Shown here: one piece after another, positions 41,667 to 53,746 of the stretch
Layout: each line of letters begins with the position of its first letter
Position numbering within the stretch: position 1 is the stretch's first letter
Notes under the pieces: model-generated
What the model was told of the DNA's origin: nothing
What the model saw: only the letters and a program-made list of their open reading frames with translations
Databases searched by the model: none
Source: Hypomesus transpacificus
Lineage: Eukaryota; Chordata; Actinopteri; Osmeriformes; Osmeridae
Length of the DNA stretch: 64,000 nt
Assembly: GCF_021917145.1 (NCBI RefSeq)
Contig: NC_061066.1
Location: 372,001-436,000, forward strand
Reading direction: 5' to 3'
Translations under genes and position numbers: made by a program

Positions 41667-43347
41667 TTAGGCTTCATATTTCTTCCCGGCTCTGTGAATC
41701 TGCTGGTACAGAGTCATGGAAAAGGCCATTCCCAAGAGCTGCAAATATCCGCAAAAAAATCAGTCAATAACAGTACAAGAAATACTCCATGCTACAAAGT
41801 ACTTTACACACACACACACACAAAGATCTTCCTCACCTGTATCACCAGGACACCCATAGCGATAGTGCCAAGCAGGTGTTTGTTGTCATCCAGCCACTCC
41901 TCCACCTTCTCGTAACAACCCTGAAGAGAGACAGACATGAAAAGAGAGTGAGAACACACGCTGACACACAACATGACACACACACACACACACTAGGGAT
42001 AAGGAAACGATCAGATGGGTTACATTCTCTCTCCCTAAATGTCTCTGTCTGTCTCTCTCACACACACCCTTGTCCAGAATGTGTTGGTGGCATTGCGACC
42101 ACAGTCCTGGAAGATGTCCTGACAGCAGCTGTCTGGCACCACCTCCTCCAGCAGGGTGGCGTGCCAGTCTTTGTACCCCGTCACTCCACAACACCGCCAC
42201 TGACACAGAAGTAGGAGATTCCATCAGGGTGGAGCGACATTTTTACATGGATGCAATGATTGTCAGCAGGTAGGGTTAGGGTTTGAGAGCCTGAGGGTGT
42301 TGTTGTACAGAGAACAGTGTAAAGAAGTATGTGTCCAGGTTTGAGGTAGCATGAATAAGTGATGGGTGGATGCGATGATCAGTATGTTTGTTCCCTGGTG
42401 AATGGGAACAGTGAGTGCCTTGTACCTCTGACTGGATGGTGTTCCACGCGTTCTTCAGGCCCGCGTTGTTGTCAGTGTTGAACAGAACCAGCCCCTCTTT
42501 CAGGTCACGCTTGGCGTTCTCACTCACCTGCAAAGACACAGAGGAGGAGGGGTCACCTAAGGTGGCTAAGGTGCTTTTAGTTTGGTAAGATATCTAACAG
42601 CAGATTAAACCCCCTCACTGACCTTGTCTGTGTAGACGAAGAATAGGATGAGAAGGATCAGCTCCGCCAAGAGAATAACCAACAATACAATGAAAAACTG
42701 AAATGGAAGAAAGAACAGTGAACAGGTTGCATTTGTTCATAAGATACACACGTAAAATAACGTACAGTGCCTTCAAAGAATTTGAATGGTAAAGTCCACA
42801 TTTCTACTTTTTAACCAAGTGCACTAATGTTACAGAGCTTTGTGGCAAGTCTCATTCACTATAGCAGTTGTTTCTTCTGGGGGAAGGGGACTCATAACTA
42901 CAGCAAACCGGTGTCAACGAGCACAATACATTCCTTATTCTAGGCCGGGTGTATTTTGGGGAGTGTATTCCACTCACACTTAGAAGAAGGCACTTGTTCT
43001 CCTTGATGGCGCCCAGGCAACCCAGAAACCCCGTAACCATGACAACGGTACCAAGGGTGATGATGAGGTTGGCGGCAGAAAACGAGGGGAACGAGGGCGA
43101 GAGGGTGGCAAAGCTGCCTTGAGACACTGACAGCCACACCCCCACACCCAACAAACCACACCCACCCAACTGGAACACAGGGACATAGGGGAGAAACCAC
43201 ACTCAACAGATGTTGATGCAATAAAATGCCAATGCCAATGCTGTGTGTGTGTGTGTATGTGTGTGTGTGGGCATGCTTACTCACCCAAAAGAGCAGGTTG
43301 AAGAGGAACAACATATATTTAACACAGCAGACACAACCACGAGCCAT
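41667..43347 (-). CDS. tspan9: Tetraspanin-9
   Basis: A four-pass membrane organiser of tetraspanin-enriched microdomains. Exons (minus): 43347-43285, 43169-42978, 42697-42623, 42527-42426, 42199-42068, 41920-41837, 41738-41667; total 239 residues, exactly the human TSPAN9 length. The start MARGCVCCVKYMLFLFNLLF leads into TM1. TM2 has VVMVTGFLGCLGAIKENKCL and TM3 LLVILLAELILLILFF. The large extracellular loop has the CCG motif (residues 147-149), PDSCC, and GCYEK. The C-terminus LGMAFSMTLYQQIHRAGKKY favours TSPAN9 over TSPAN4. Teleosts often have two copies; I cannot tell a from b. The 5' untranslated exons are not resolved. Confidence 0.93.
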
Positions 43348-44576
43348 GGTAAGTGAGGGACTGCAGTGACAACACAAAAATGAAATGCTCTCATTTTATG
43401 AGGAAATAGCCAACTTTTCCTTTGATGTCCTTTGATGTTGATAGATGTTGACAAATATAGTACATTCCGTTGTAATTGTCTAAATAAAACATATGAGGGC
43501 AGTATTGCTGAAAACGGGAAACAAATAAGTAGGCTAAAGCTTATAAATAAATGCTTTAAACTTTAAACTTAAAAGAAATGCTTTACACATTTATGAAATA
43601 TACAATTGTTAAACTTACTTAAGTCAAGAAAGCGAACTACTGGCACTGTAAGCAAAGGGTTAAGTTGAGACACCTGTAAATAACAACAGAAACATACTTT
43701 TAAATAGAAATCCAAATGGTGAGAGAAGAAAGAGAACATGGTGAGAGTAATTTGTGTGTGTCTGTGCCTGTGTGTGAGGGAGAAAGAGCGTTACAGAGAA
43801 ACCACAAGGTCTATATTACAGTGATTACACATTTTTATATTATAATCTCCAACACGTTTTATTAGGGTTAGGGCCAATTGTTTGGATCAAGTAGCCTACT
43901 GAAACATCGAAACTGTTCCTTCTTTGCGTCTGAGGCTACCATGTTTAGAGGTGGCGCTGGAGTTCTCACTAAAATGGGCTGCAAGATACGGAGGTCTGTG
44001 ATTTAGCCCATACGTACGACAGAGTAAAAAGTTAGGCTACACATTGTGTTTGTACTGTAGATAACCATAGACATTAAATAATAGCGCAAACAATGTGCCT
44101 AAAATGTTTATAAAAGAAAAATAACATTTTGGTGGTCGTGATTATTTCGCAGATTTTAGTGTAGCCTAGTAATTCGGCCCAAATAGCAGATTCCCTACCG
44201 TACAAAGTCGAACTCATCCTCGACTCTCTCATCTCTTCATGTACTCTCCATGTAAATCTGTCTTCCGGTTAATTTCTCCGAAAGGTTCATAAACACAGAT
44301 TCTCGAATTCTGTTTGGCTTTTTTCAAGAATCTTCACACTTTTTTGCCGTCGATTTTTTTCGGGAGAGCGGAAACTGGTCAAGAGCTCGTCTGCAGTATG
44401 GAGGCGTGTCTGTAACGAGGCCCCGCTAGTAGCCTAGGGGCGAGGGTGACGTTACCGAATCAAATTAATTGGAATCAGACGCCCTGATACCGTGAGATTG
44501 AATTTATTTTTATTTATTTTAAGCCGAACAATGGATTTTGGTGTTTCAAAACCCATTGACACTGTATGACTGTTTA
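43348..44576 (-). other. tspan9 upstream region and likely 5' untranslated exon(s)
   Basis: Non-coding. A more GC-rich stretch near 44390-44450 could be the TSPAN9 promoter. I saw no further coding exon. Confidence 0.3.
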
Positions 44577-44822
44577 GCTTGTGTTCTGCTCCTCTCTCTT
44601 ACCAACCGTCTCTGGAGGAGGGGATCCCTCTCTGAATTGCTCCTCCCAAGGTTTCTTCAATTTTTTCTCCCGGTGGGAGTTTTTCTGGGAGTTTTTCCTT
44701 GTCTTCCTTGAGGGTTTAGGTTGGTTGAGGGGCAGTTCTATGGGCGCATGTGAAGCCCTCTGTGACATGCTTGCGTGTAAAAAGGGCTATACAAATAAAT
44801 TTGATTTGATTTGATTTGATTT
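44577..44822 (+). repeat. SINE or truncated LINE with shared fish 3' tail
   Basis: This roughly 246-base element holds a CTCTGGAGGAGGGGATCCC box and an inverted TCTCCCGGTGGGAG patch. It ends in the tail AAAAAGGGCTATACAAATAA plus TTTGATTTGATTT repeats. Its 3' half matches 29836-29942. The terminal TTGAT repeat is characteristic of L2/CR1-type retrotransposition. It lies between TSPAN9 and ELAPOR2. Confidence 0.75.
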
Positions 44823-45308
44823 ATCTCTCTCTGACGTTTTAAAGCACAAAGGTGTTGTTTTCAATGTGTTTACAACTGTAAAAAACACACAAAACAAACG
44901 TATTCCTTAACCAAGTGGGAGTTTAATAAAGGATCATAACAATATTCCCAATTACTTTAAACAATTAAACACCTTAAACATTACTTTAGCCTACAGAGAA
45001 TTCCAAATTACATTACAAAATATACAAAAAACATAAACAGCTCTTTAATCTTTCATTCATGGCCCTTCAGTGTCCTGGGGGCAGGCTGGAGTTACTGAAG
45101 TGTGTACCCCCTGTGTGGTAGAGTTAAGGTGCTGGAGCGGGGGCCCACTGTCCAGTTAGTTCCAGAATCATGGTGACAGGCGTGCAGCTGGGGAAACTGG
45201 AGTCAGTAATCCTCTGGACACATCAGGAGGAAAGCAGCTCACGACCAACACAGCTGGCCCTTTTCCTCTTCTCCTTCTTCTCTCTCCTCCTCTGCTCTCC
45301 GCTCCTCC
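44823..45308 (-). other. elapor2 3' UTR (probable)
   Basis: A minus-strand ATTAAA lies at 45044-45049, about 260 bases past the ELAPOR2 stop. Nothing coding. Confidence 0.35.
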
Positions 45309-48300
45309 TTATCCCCAGACCCATCTTTCCGACTGGGACGACTTCAGCTGCACCGACTCACTGCACTTTCCCTCCCCCTGCAGTGACATGATGTACACAC
45401 CGCTTTAACACACACACACCCTACATTATACAACACACACACACACAAATAACAATATACAGAATACCATTGGGACAAACACATACCTTGTTGGCGATGG
45501 CCCTTAGCTTGCCTAGTAGTGAGGAATTTTGGGAATAGACGACATCATCCTCTGGCTCCTCCCCCTCTGCCAGGGCACAGCTATCAGCAGCTGGCAGCTC
45601 GCACTCCTTATTGGCTGTCATCACCAGACGAGAGTACTTATACTCTAGCCTGCCAGGGGGCGCCATGGAGCAACACACACACACAAAACTGAATACAGAG
45701 AAGGGGGTTTAGATTTAACATTCCTTGTTGATTGACAGTTGTCACTGACCTCTTGTTTTTTTTCCAGAAGTAGCAGGTGAGAGAGATGAGTAGCACAGCC
45801 ATGAAGGCCCCGCCCCCAACCCCCATTTTCAACCATAGGGCAATAGCATCACATGCGGTGGAACTTGTGTCTGGTAGGGACACGCCTTTAGTGCACAGCT
45901 TTGGCTCGTTCCACATGTACAGAGTCTCCTACAGACATAGAGTAGGTGAGAGAGAGAGCGAAAGAGAAACATATGGAGACAGAAATGTTAACGCAAGAGT
46001 ATGGTTGTATGGTGGTGTGTATGTGCGTCTGTATGAGTGGTTAATGCAAGTGTTTGTACCCCACCTGGACTGCACCCTTGCAGGCTCCTTCTATCTGGTG
46101 GAAGTCGCTCTGGGTGCAGAGGGGGCAGGCGCTCAGACTCTCCCACAGGAAGTAGAAAGAACATCCATCACACGTGCCTGCAGGACAGGAACTGCACACA
46201 CACGCACACACACACACATACACACACACACACAAGCACTGTTAAAACCCAGAGCGGGATGGTAACAGACCTGAGGCAGGTTAGCAGATGACCAGCTGTT
46301 TACCTGGGCACTGACAGGTCTCCACTCTCACTCCTCTCTGGGTTACAGCGAACCGTGATGACCGTACTGCGACCTCGCTCACAGGAGGCCGTCGCCTGGG
46401 TAGACCTGACAGAGTGGCAGCAGGGACATGTGACACGTGGAAACAGACACTAATATTGACCCACTGGGCAGGGGAAGTGGGAGGTTTCCTTACCTGTAGA
46501 AGAAGTTGATGTCTGGAACATCCTTTGAATTCTTAGGATAGATTTCTGGTTTAGCATTTACTCCGTCCAAAACAGTGTCCACAGTTGCCCCTGATAGAAT
46601 AAAATAGAGCTTTTAAAACCATGCAGGTGCTTTATTTCAAAGGCAAATTACAGTTGGCCAATAAACTAATGAACCCTTATTCCTTACCAAGAAAGGTGTC
46701 TGCTAAACTGATTGACTGGGAGGAGAGAGCCATCCTGAAGCCCCGCCCATCCGCAGGGATAATGGTTGATTGACAGATGAAGCTGTCCACAGAGTTGACA
46801 AATTGGGCGGAGTCACTCTGCATATCCTTACTAGTAAGATCAGTGACGTTGTCTGTACAGACAGCTGCTCTTTTCCCCTGCAGCAGACACAAACACACAC
46901 AATTCAAAATGTGAAATAATTGTTGGTGGTTGTAAATGGATATGATATTATGACACAGCTAATGTGTTGGTGTGTTTGTATGTTCTACCTCGTGTCCACA
47001 CAGGCTGATGTTGAACTGGTGGAGGTACTTGGTGCCCTTGGAGGTGAAGCTGGGTCCGTTGATGAGCGAGGCCACGTTGCTCAGGGGGCTCAGGTCAAAG
47101 GTCCATGTTTGGCTCTTACCCACATATGTGAAGCTGCAGTCGCTATAGCAAAGAGAGTGATCCTGGGCGGAACATACGACACCAAAATAAACATGAGTGC
47201 ATATACTCTCAATGAAGACCAATAACAAAATGGTCTTGTGATTCTACAGTACATAAAGACATTTAATTACAAGCTTTATACATTTTTTATGATGAGAGAA
47301 ATATATATGGATATATATACATATATATGTGTGAATATATTAACTTATTTATGAATTTTTTCAACCTATAATTTTGCAACATTAATAATATACTAACTTG
47401 AATAATAATAACATGGATACAAGTTGTACCTGTGTGGTGTAATTACACCTATGTATGTGTTTATGTGAGTGTATGAAATATAAGTATATATAAGGCCATG
47501 ATTTATATTGATGAATATTTCTGAAAAATTCTACCGTTGCTGCATGGCAATATGAACAATTGTTGTTTTCATGCCAATAAAGCCCTCTGAACTGAACTGA
47601 AAGAGATCAAAAAAGTCTGTGTGTGTGTGTGTGTGACGGTACCTTGTTGCTCTTGCTGCCAGGCCCACAGGGTGCACATGCGTCCTGGCCGTAGGTGTGA
47701 TGTCCGGTCAGGTGTGTGTTGGGAGGGCACTCCTGACACCGGTTGGTGTCCCTGTCGATGTAGAAGCCAGCAGGGCAGGGGACACAGGTGGAGCCCGCCT
47801 GCTTGGAACTCTGGGATACGAGGGCGCATGCTCGACACGCCGACGCCACACCGTTTAGCACGTTCGTCACGCTCACAGAGTAGAGCCTCACCACATCACC
47901 GACCAACTGCCGTGCCTACACACACACACACACACACATGTACACACATACATGAATCGATATATTTACAAAACAATGTGGTATGTGTGGTTAGACATCT
48001 GTCAGTGTGTAGAGCCTGAGTATGTTCTTACATCCAGAGCCTTGTTAGTTCTCTGGAAGGCCCATGTGTAAGAGACAGAGGAGTTGGTGCTCATGACGTG
48101 TGTGTAGGACTGTTTCTCCTTACTGCCCTCCCAGGATTCCACCACGGTGGTGCTTTTCCTGTTTATGTCCTGCAGAGGGCGACACAGGACACAATTCATA
48201 TGTGAAACCGTCTGTTGCGACATGTTAATCAGGTTATTCTCCTTTTATCCAATGAGATCTATGTGACGGGTAAACACTTTGATAAGTTATACACTTGGTT

Positions 48301-51300
48301 ACGCACCATCATGAAATAGAGCTCACAGTCAGCAGAGCAGACTGTCTCAAAAACAAAGGTGATACGGCCATATTCACTTCCCGTAATCCCAGACAGCGAT
48401 GTGGGTAGTCTGATGAAACACACACAGTTAGCACACACACAGATAACATGCACTCACACACACACACACGTGTACTGCTGTCAGACTCACTTGAATCCAG
48501 GAACGTGTAGATTAAGGATGAGGTAATCGTTATCAGAGCCTCCGGAACCACTTTGTATATGGTCCCCTGCCACCTCCCACCCTAAACACAATCACAGTTC
48601 TGTCACCAACACAGTGGGGTCCACTACGGTTCATGATAACACAGCCATAACCCAGATCTTCCCAGAGGAAAGCACTCTCACCATTCATGTCATCACATTT
48701 GGTATTGCCCACGTTAAAGCAGGACGTCTTCATATTCGAGGGAAGAACGTTCCACCATTTATATTCATATCCCAACACTGGCTCTGTACCTGCTGGACAC
48801 TCCTCACACACTGTCACACACACACACACATACATACATAAACACAAGCACTTTAATGAGCAACATTTCAAGACATTCACTGACAGTCATTGAATAAGTG
48901 TTTAGTTACATTTGTGAGTTGGCCATGTTTGCACTGGCACTGTGTGCGTGTTGTTACCTGAGGTGCCGTCAGAGTGTGTGCCATGGGGGCAGGGGAAGCA
49001 GGTGGAATCATTGGTGTTGTAGTAGCCAGGGTTACAAGGAGGACAGGGTGCCCTCTCACCTGTAGGGGGCAGTGTGACTGCACCTGTTTTATTCTCCACA
49101 CAGATCTGTGGCTCCACCCACCGATATGTCACCTGCGTCTGTAACAACAACACGTCTATTAGTCTGTGTCCATATGTGTGTGAGAGTGTGTGAGAGTGTG
49201 TGAGAATGTGTGTGTGTGTGTGGAGTGTGGAATGGAGACTGACCTTCCCGTCACTGTCACAGGGTGTGTGAATCTGAAAGTAGTCCTTCTCTGAGCACGC
49301 AGGCCTCTCCCTGCATTCTGCCCATCCCTCGTCTGGTATCATCACAAACAAGGAAAGAGAAATAAAAAGATGTAAATATCCACGATACATATAAAACGTT
49401 TACGCTCAGACGTGCATCCATATACTTTCTGTGTGTATGTGTGTGCGTGTGTGTGCATGCAGTACAGACGTGAGTACTGATTCTCTGGGCACGGCGTGCA
49501 GGAGCGGGCCCCCTTGCTGGAAGCAGAGTTCCGTGGGCAGGTTTGGCAGGAGGAGGAGCCAGGGTCGGGGCTGAACCAGCCTGGCCTACACCGGAAGCAT
49601 TCTGATGTGTAAGCCACACCTGGACACATGGACACCCCTCAAAACACTGAACACCAGCAGCAACACAAGGGGTAAGGTTGTATGAGAAAGTGTGTGAATG
49701 TGTGTGGGAGCGTGTGTGTGGGTGTGTGTGTGTGTCTTCACCCTCTATCTGGATGTTCTTCAACAGCACAGGTTTAACCATCTTCCCTCCATCGAGGATC
49801 CCAGTGGTTCTCCAGTACAGGATGTTGGTGCCAGAATTAAGATTCACCTGGGGAAGGCATCGTACAACATGCATTGTATACATTATACAAACACATCTTG
49901 CACACACACACATATGCACACACACACACAAACAGCCATACCGTATGTGTGTCCCACTCTCCGGTGGTGGTGGGTTTGATCCACTTCTGATCGTCGTTCT
50001 GGAACATTTCCTGGCACTGTTCATTCTGGACCTGAACACAGAGCGGAAAACATGCTAACCACATGGTAGAAGAAAATCATCGTTGCCATAAAGATTGAAC
50101 ATTTGATACACTTAAACTTACATAGAACTGAAAGAAGATGTTGCTGTCGGGGTACTGGTAGCTGAATGAAACTAAGCCCTGCTTCTCCAGCCGAACAGCG
50201 TAGACCAACGACACGGAGCACTCGTCGCGGCTCGACTCCAGATACACGCCCTGCGGTGTCCATGACGAGCTAAACAAAAGGACAGAACAAAGATTTGCAT
50301 TTCAGAGTTGGTTGATGTATGTACAGTGTCAGTAAGTGGATATGTGTGTAGTGTGTGTGTTACCCATTGCAGGCCTGGCTGTCCTCTCCATTGAGGTCTA
50401 TGAAAGTGGCCAGACTGGTGAAGCCATCAGGAATGGAATCCCATTGGTCAAACCTCAAACCACTGCCCAGCGAATAGGAACCGGACGCACAGGGTCTACA
50501 CTTCTGAGTGGACATGTCTAGGTACTCGCCCGCAGCACACGAGAACGCTAACAGACAAGGAAGATGAGGGTTACACACTTAAAAACACACACATATTCAC
50601 TATCTTTTGTTTTGTCTCTCTTTCTTTCTCTTTCCTTACAGCAGTCTGTTCCTCTGGTAGGTGTGGGCAGTCCTGAACAGGAACCTTGATTGTGAGGGAT
50701 GGCCACTCTCCAGCGAGACCCTGTGCTGTCACACTCTGTGTATTCATAGTAGTAGTCTGTCTGCAGGAGAAGACACACACACAAACAGGCACAACAACAT
50801 TGACATGAATCAAAGTACAGTACTGTGTAGTATGCAGAAGAATTAGAAATGTGCTTTACGCAATCCAACTGAGACAGAAAGAAGACATATCAGATGTCCC
50901 TGGGTTCTGGCATTCAGGAAATATTTACAATGAAATTTAAGGATTCACACAGACAGTTACTCACACCTGAAGATCTGAAACATCTTAGAGTGGGGTGTGT
51001 AGACTACATGTGTTTGATATTGCTGCAATAGATGAACAGCAAGGTATTCAAGAGGAACCCATACTTTGTGTTAATGGACTGATTTATTGGACCGACAGTA
51101 AGTGATGATTACCATGGAGACCCAAACGAGCTTGTTGCGATGACACCAAAGAGGACGCAGATACTAGTGGGTGAATGTGTGAGTCTGTCAGTTTGAGAGG
51201 GTACTACTATGAGCTTGTGTGTGTGAACTTGTGTGTGTGTGTGGTGTAGAGATAAACCTCTTTTGTTTAGTTAATCACCTTTCTCCAGCCTTAAAAGGTA

Positions 51301-52352
51301 TTGTTTAGAATATTTATACATTTAGATACACAGTACTCACTAGGTGAAATGTACCTTAAAAAACACCTTCTTAACTATTGCCATAGCGACCTTTAGAGAG
51401 GGCACCTCAGTCACCCCATAGGGCTATGACTGGATGATGGGTAAATATTGACATCAGGAGAATATGAGGCCAGCAGATAAGAGGAGATGGAGGTGAATGT
51501 GTTTTCTTTGTCTCCCCTGGTGACTCACTGTGGTCACCATGGATACTGAGAGGAGCAGGGACAGGGACAGCAAAATACCCATAATGCTAGAGCTGTGTCC
51601 TGAATCACAGAGCACCCCCCACTCTGCATGGACCACCATGCAACCTTGTGACTTTCCAGAACAGTGCAGGCTAATACAGCTGAGACAGAGATACTGTATT
51701 CACAGCGATAAATCAACAGAAAGCTGGCTTCCTCTCGCTGATGGAATAATAAATAGAGAGACCTCACAAGACAGTGCATCGCCAGACACCTCACTGTTCA
51801 TCCTCCATCCAAGGACTTGTTTCCTCTTACTCAGCGGTAATATTACTCCAGATGAGCAGCGGGAGGCGGTGCGGAGAGGGATGGAGGCCAGACAGACACT
51901 CAATAAGCTCGTTGCGCCGCGTCATGTTATTATGAAGCCTTTCGTTATTTTGTCAAGCCGACAGTGAATAGGTAGAGGGGAACCGTCTTAAGTGTATGAT
52001 ATTCATTTATTTTGCCCTTACACAACCACAATGTATTACAGTAGCCTAAAGCTCGAATGTATATTCTTAATAGTACGGTTTAGGCTACCTTCATTGAAAA
52101 CAATGCAATAATACGAAGTGGGTTATGATTAAATAATCAACAATGTAGCCAGTGCGTGCTCATTGGTTTGGCCAGCCATCAGTGAATCTTTTATAATTTA
52201 GTAACAGCGTAATAAACATTAAGTGACAGCGGCTACTGCCCTTATCGCTCAGCACTCACCTCGATGCACGGATGCGGGTCTTTCGTTTCGGACACTATTT
52301 GTGAAACGGTGAGAAATAATAAAAAACAAAACCCAACCGACCGTTCCAGCAT
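45309..52352 (-). CDS. elapor2: Endosome-lysosome associated apoptosis and autophagy regulator 2 (KIAA1324L)
   Basis: A large type I membrane glycoprotein of the EIG121 family. Exons (minus): 52352-52260, 50760-50640, 50547-50364, 50269-50122, 50031-49942, 49847-49742, 49619-49470, 49333-49244, 49138-48958, 48810-48682, 48581-48491, 48409-48307, 48169-48032, 47915-47643, 47162-46989, 46877-46688, 46590-46495, 46405-46304, 46191-46065, 45928-45750, 45649-45487, 45377-45309; total 998 residues. There is a signal peptide (about 1-21), Cys-rich repeats such as [20 protein letters not shown], and a mannose-6-phosphate-receptor-like region ([19 protein letters not shown]). One membrane helix (about 897-917, ending [10 protein letters not shown]) precedes a short tail with EYKYSRLVM and [24 protein letters not shown] and the SLLGKL tail favour ELAPOR2 over ELAPOR1. 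Exon 7 uses a weak donor (GTCTGT). Confidence 0.95.
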
Positions 52353-53700
52353 TCTCGCTTTGTTTAAATAAACGCCGTTAAGATTTTGGAATAAACGATT
52401 TTGTGTTGGCGGTCTGGTTCTGTCCCGATTGTGCATGCGCGCGTCTCTCTTGCTCAGATCAATCGGGCTGTTGCTTACACGCGGCTGACGTCACTGTTAT
52501 CAGGGTTGGCCTGTCAGTCACAGATTGACAGCAAGATAAGACTCCATTAATATTATTTTTAGTTTTGCCATATCTATAAAAAGGGGGTAAAATGTATTTG
52601 TATTATAGTAGAGGCACCAAATACAAAAACCTACAGTACAACAGGCTACCTCACAGTCAAGTAACTATACCATACCAGGTGTTGCTAATTCTATTCTTGA
52701 CTTTTATCAGTTCTGTTTTATCACATTGCCCATTGAGAGCACTTTTGCAAAGGTGTCTGAAACCAGATCAGCTCACCCGCTCGAAGCTCACACCAAACAC
52801 TGAATACAGCCACAGGCCTGTCCGCATTCTTGAGGAGCTTTTACATTTTTACTTCCTTCAAGAGACTTGTCAAAAAGAAGAATGTAGAAATAACTTGTCC
52901 TTAACCCACCCATCCTTAAACCGTTTGTTCCGCTGACAGTTGAATGGCTTAAAAAGAGCAGATGCAGTATGGTCAGCTTTTAATTTTTGTTATTTAGCTT
53001 CAGTCAGTGGTTACCCGGAACAGTCCCAAAACAACAAAACAAAGGCTTGTCATTAATAACTTTAGCTTACTTTCAATTACAAATCAGGGTCTTGGATCTT
53101 GGGCTAATAAAAAATGTTAGAAAAAGGGCCAATAAAATGACACGACATACTATAGAAATAAGTGACATGTTATGCCTGACATGCTTGATAAATCCTGACC
53201 TGGGTTTGAAATCAACAAAATAAACATCCACTGAGCGGCAGCATTTCATCCGTAATTTTCCGAACACGCTATGCGAAGAAGTACACATGACGGAAATGAC
53301 GCGACCCACTGAACCAAAACAGGAAGTTATGAGCAAGCTGAAAAGATGGAAAGAAGGTAGTAAGCTTCAAGCTACTACAATACAAATATGAGCATGCCAA
53401 TGCAAGAGAACGTGGCATCCAACGTTTTGCTAATGACCGTATGTGCCAGTGCAACATTTTAAACGTGCAGCAATTGATTTGTGATGAGTGACGGGATTTT
53501 CAAATAGTTGGTTATCTTGTGCATGTCCAAGATGCTAGTTAGCCAGCTGTATACTTGTCCTGCCATCACCGTCCAGATCAGAATGTTACCATATATAGGC
53601 CTGGTAACATATTTTTCTGTTGCAGACCACCCGTACGCCAATGAAATGTAAACGATCATTGTCCCTTCGTATGAGGTTGGAGGAGGACAGATAGCAACAC
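52353..53700. other. elapor2-klhl42 intergenic region (head to head)
   Basis: The two genes diverge. The left end is the ELAPOR2 promoter and 5' UTR, GC-rich near 52430-52500. The middle (52560-53250) is AT-rich unique sequence. KLHL42 5' UTR and promoter lie near 53250-53740. No gene seen. Confidence 0.35.
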
Positions 53701-53746
53701 AGACCAGACCAATTCACTTGCAGGCTATTCAACCCAAATGCAAAAA

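Noticed and set aside
41667-43347. TSPAN4 as the identity
   Set aside because: The N-terminus MARGC, the C-terminus GKKYEA and the 239-residue length fit TSPAN9 better.
45309-52352. ELAPOR1 as the identity
   Set aside because: [19 protein letters not shown] and the SLLGKL tail agree with the ELAPOR2 sequence I recall.
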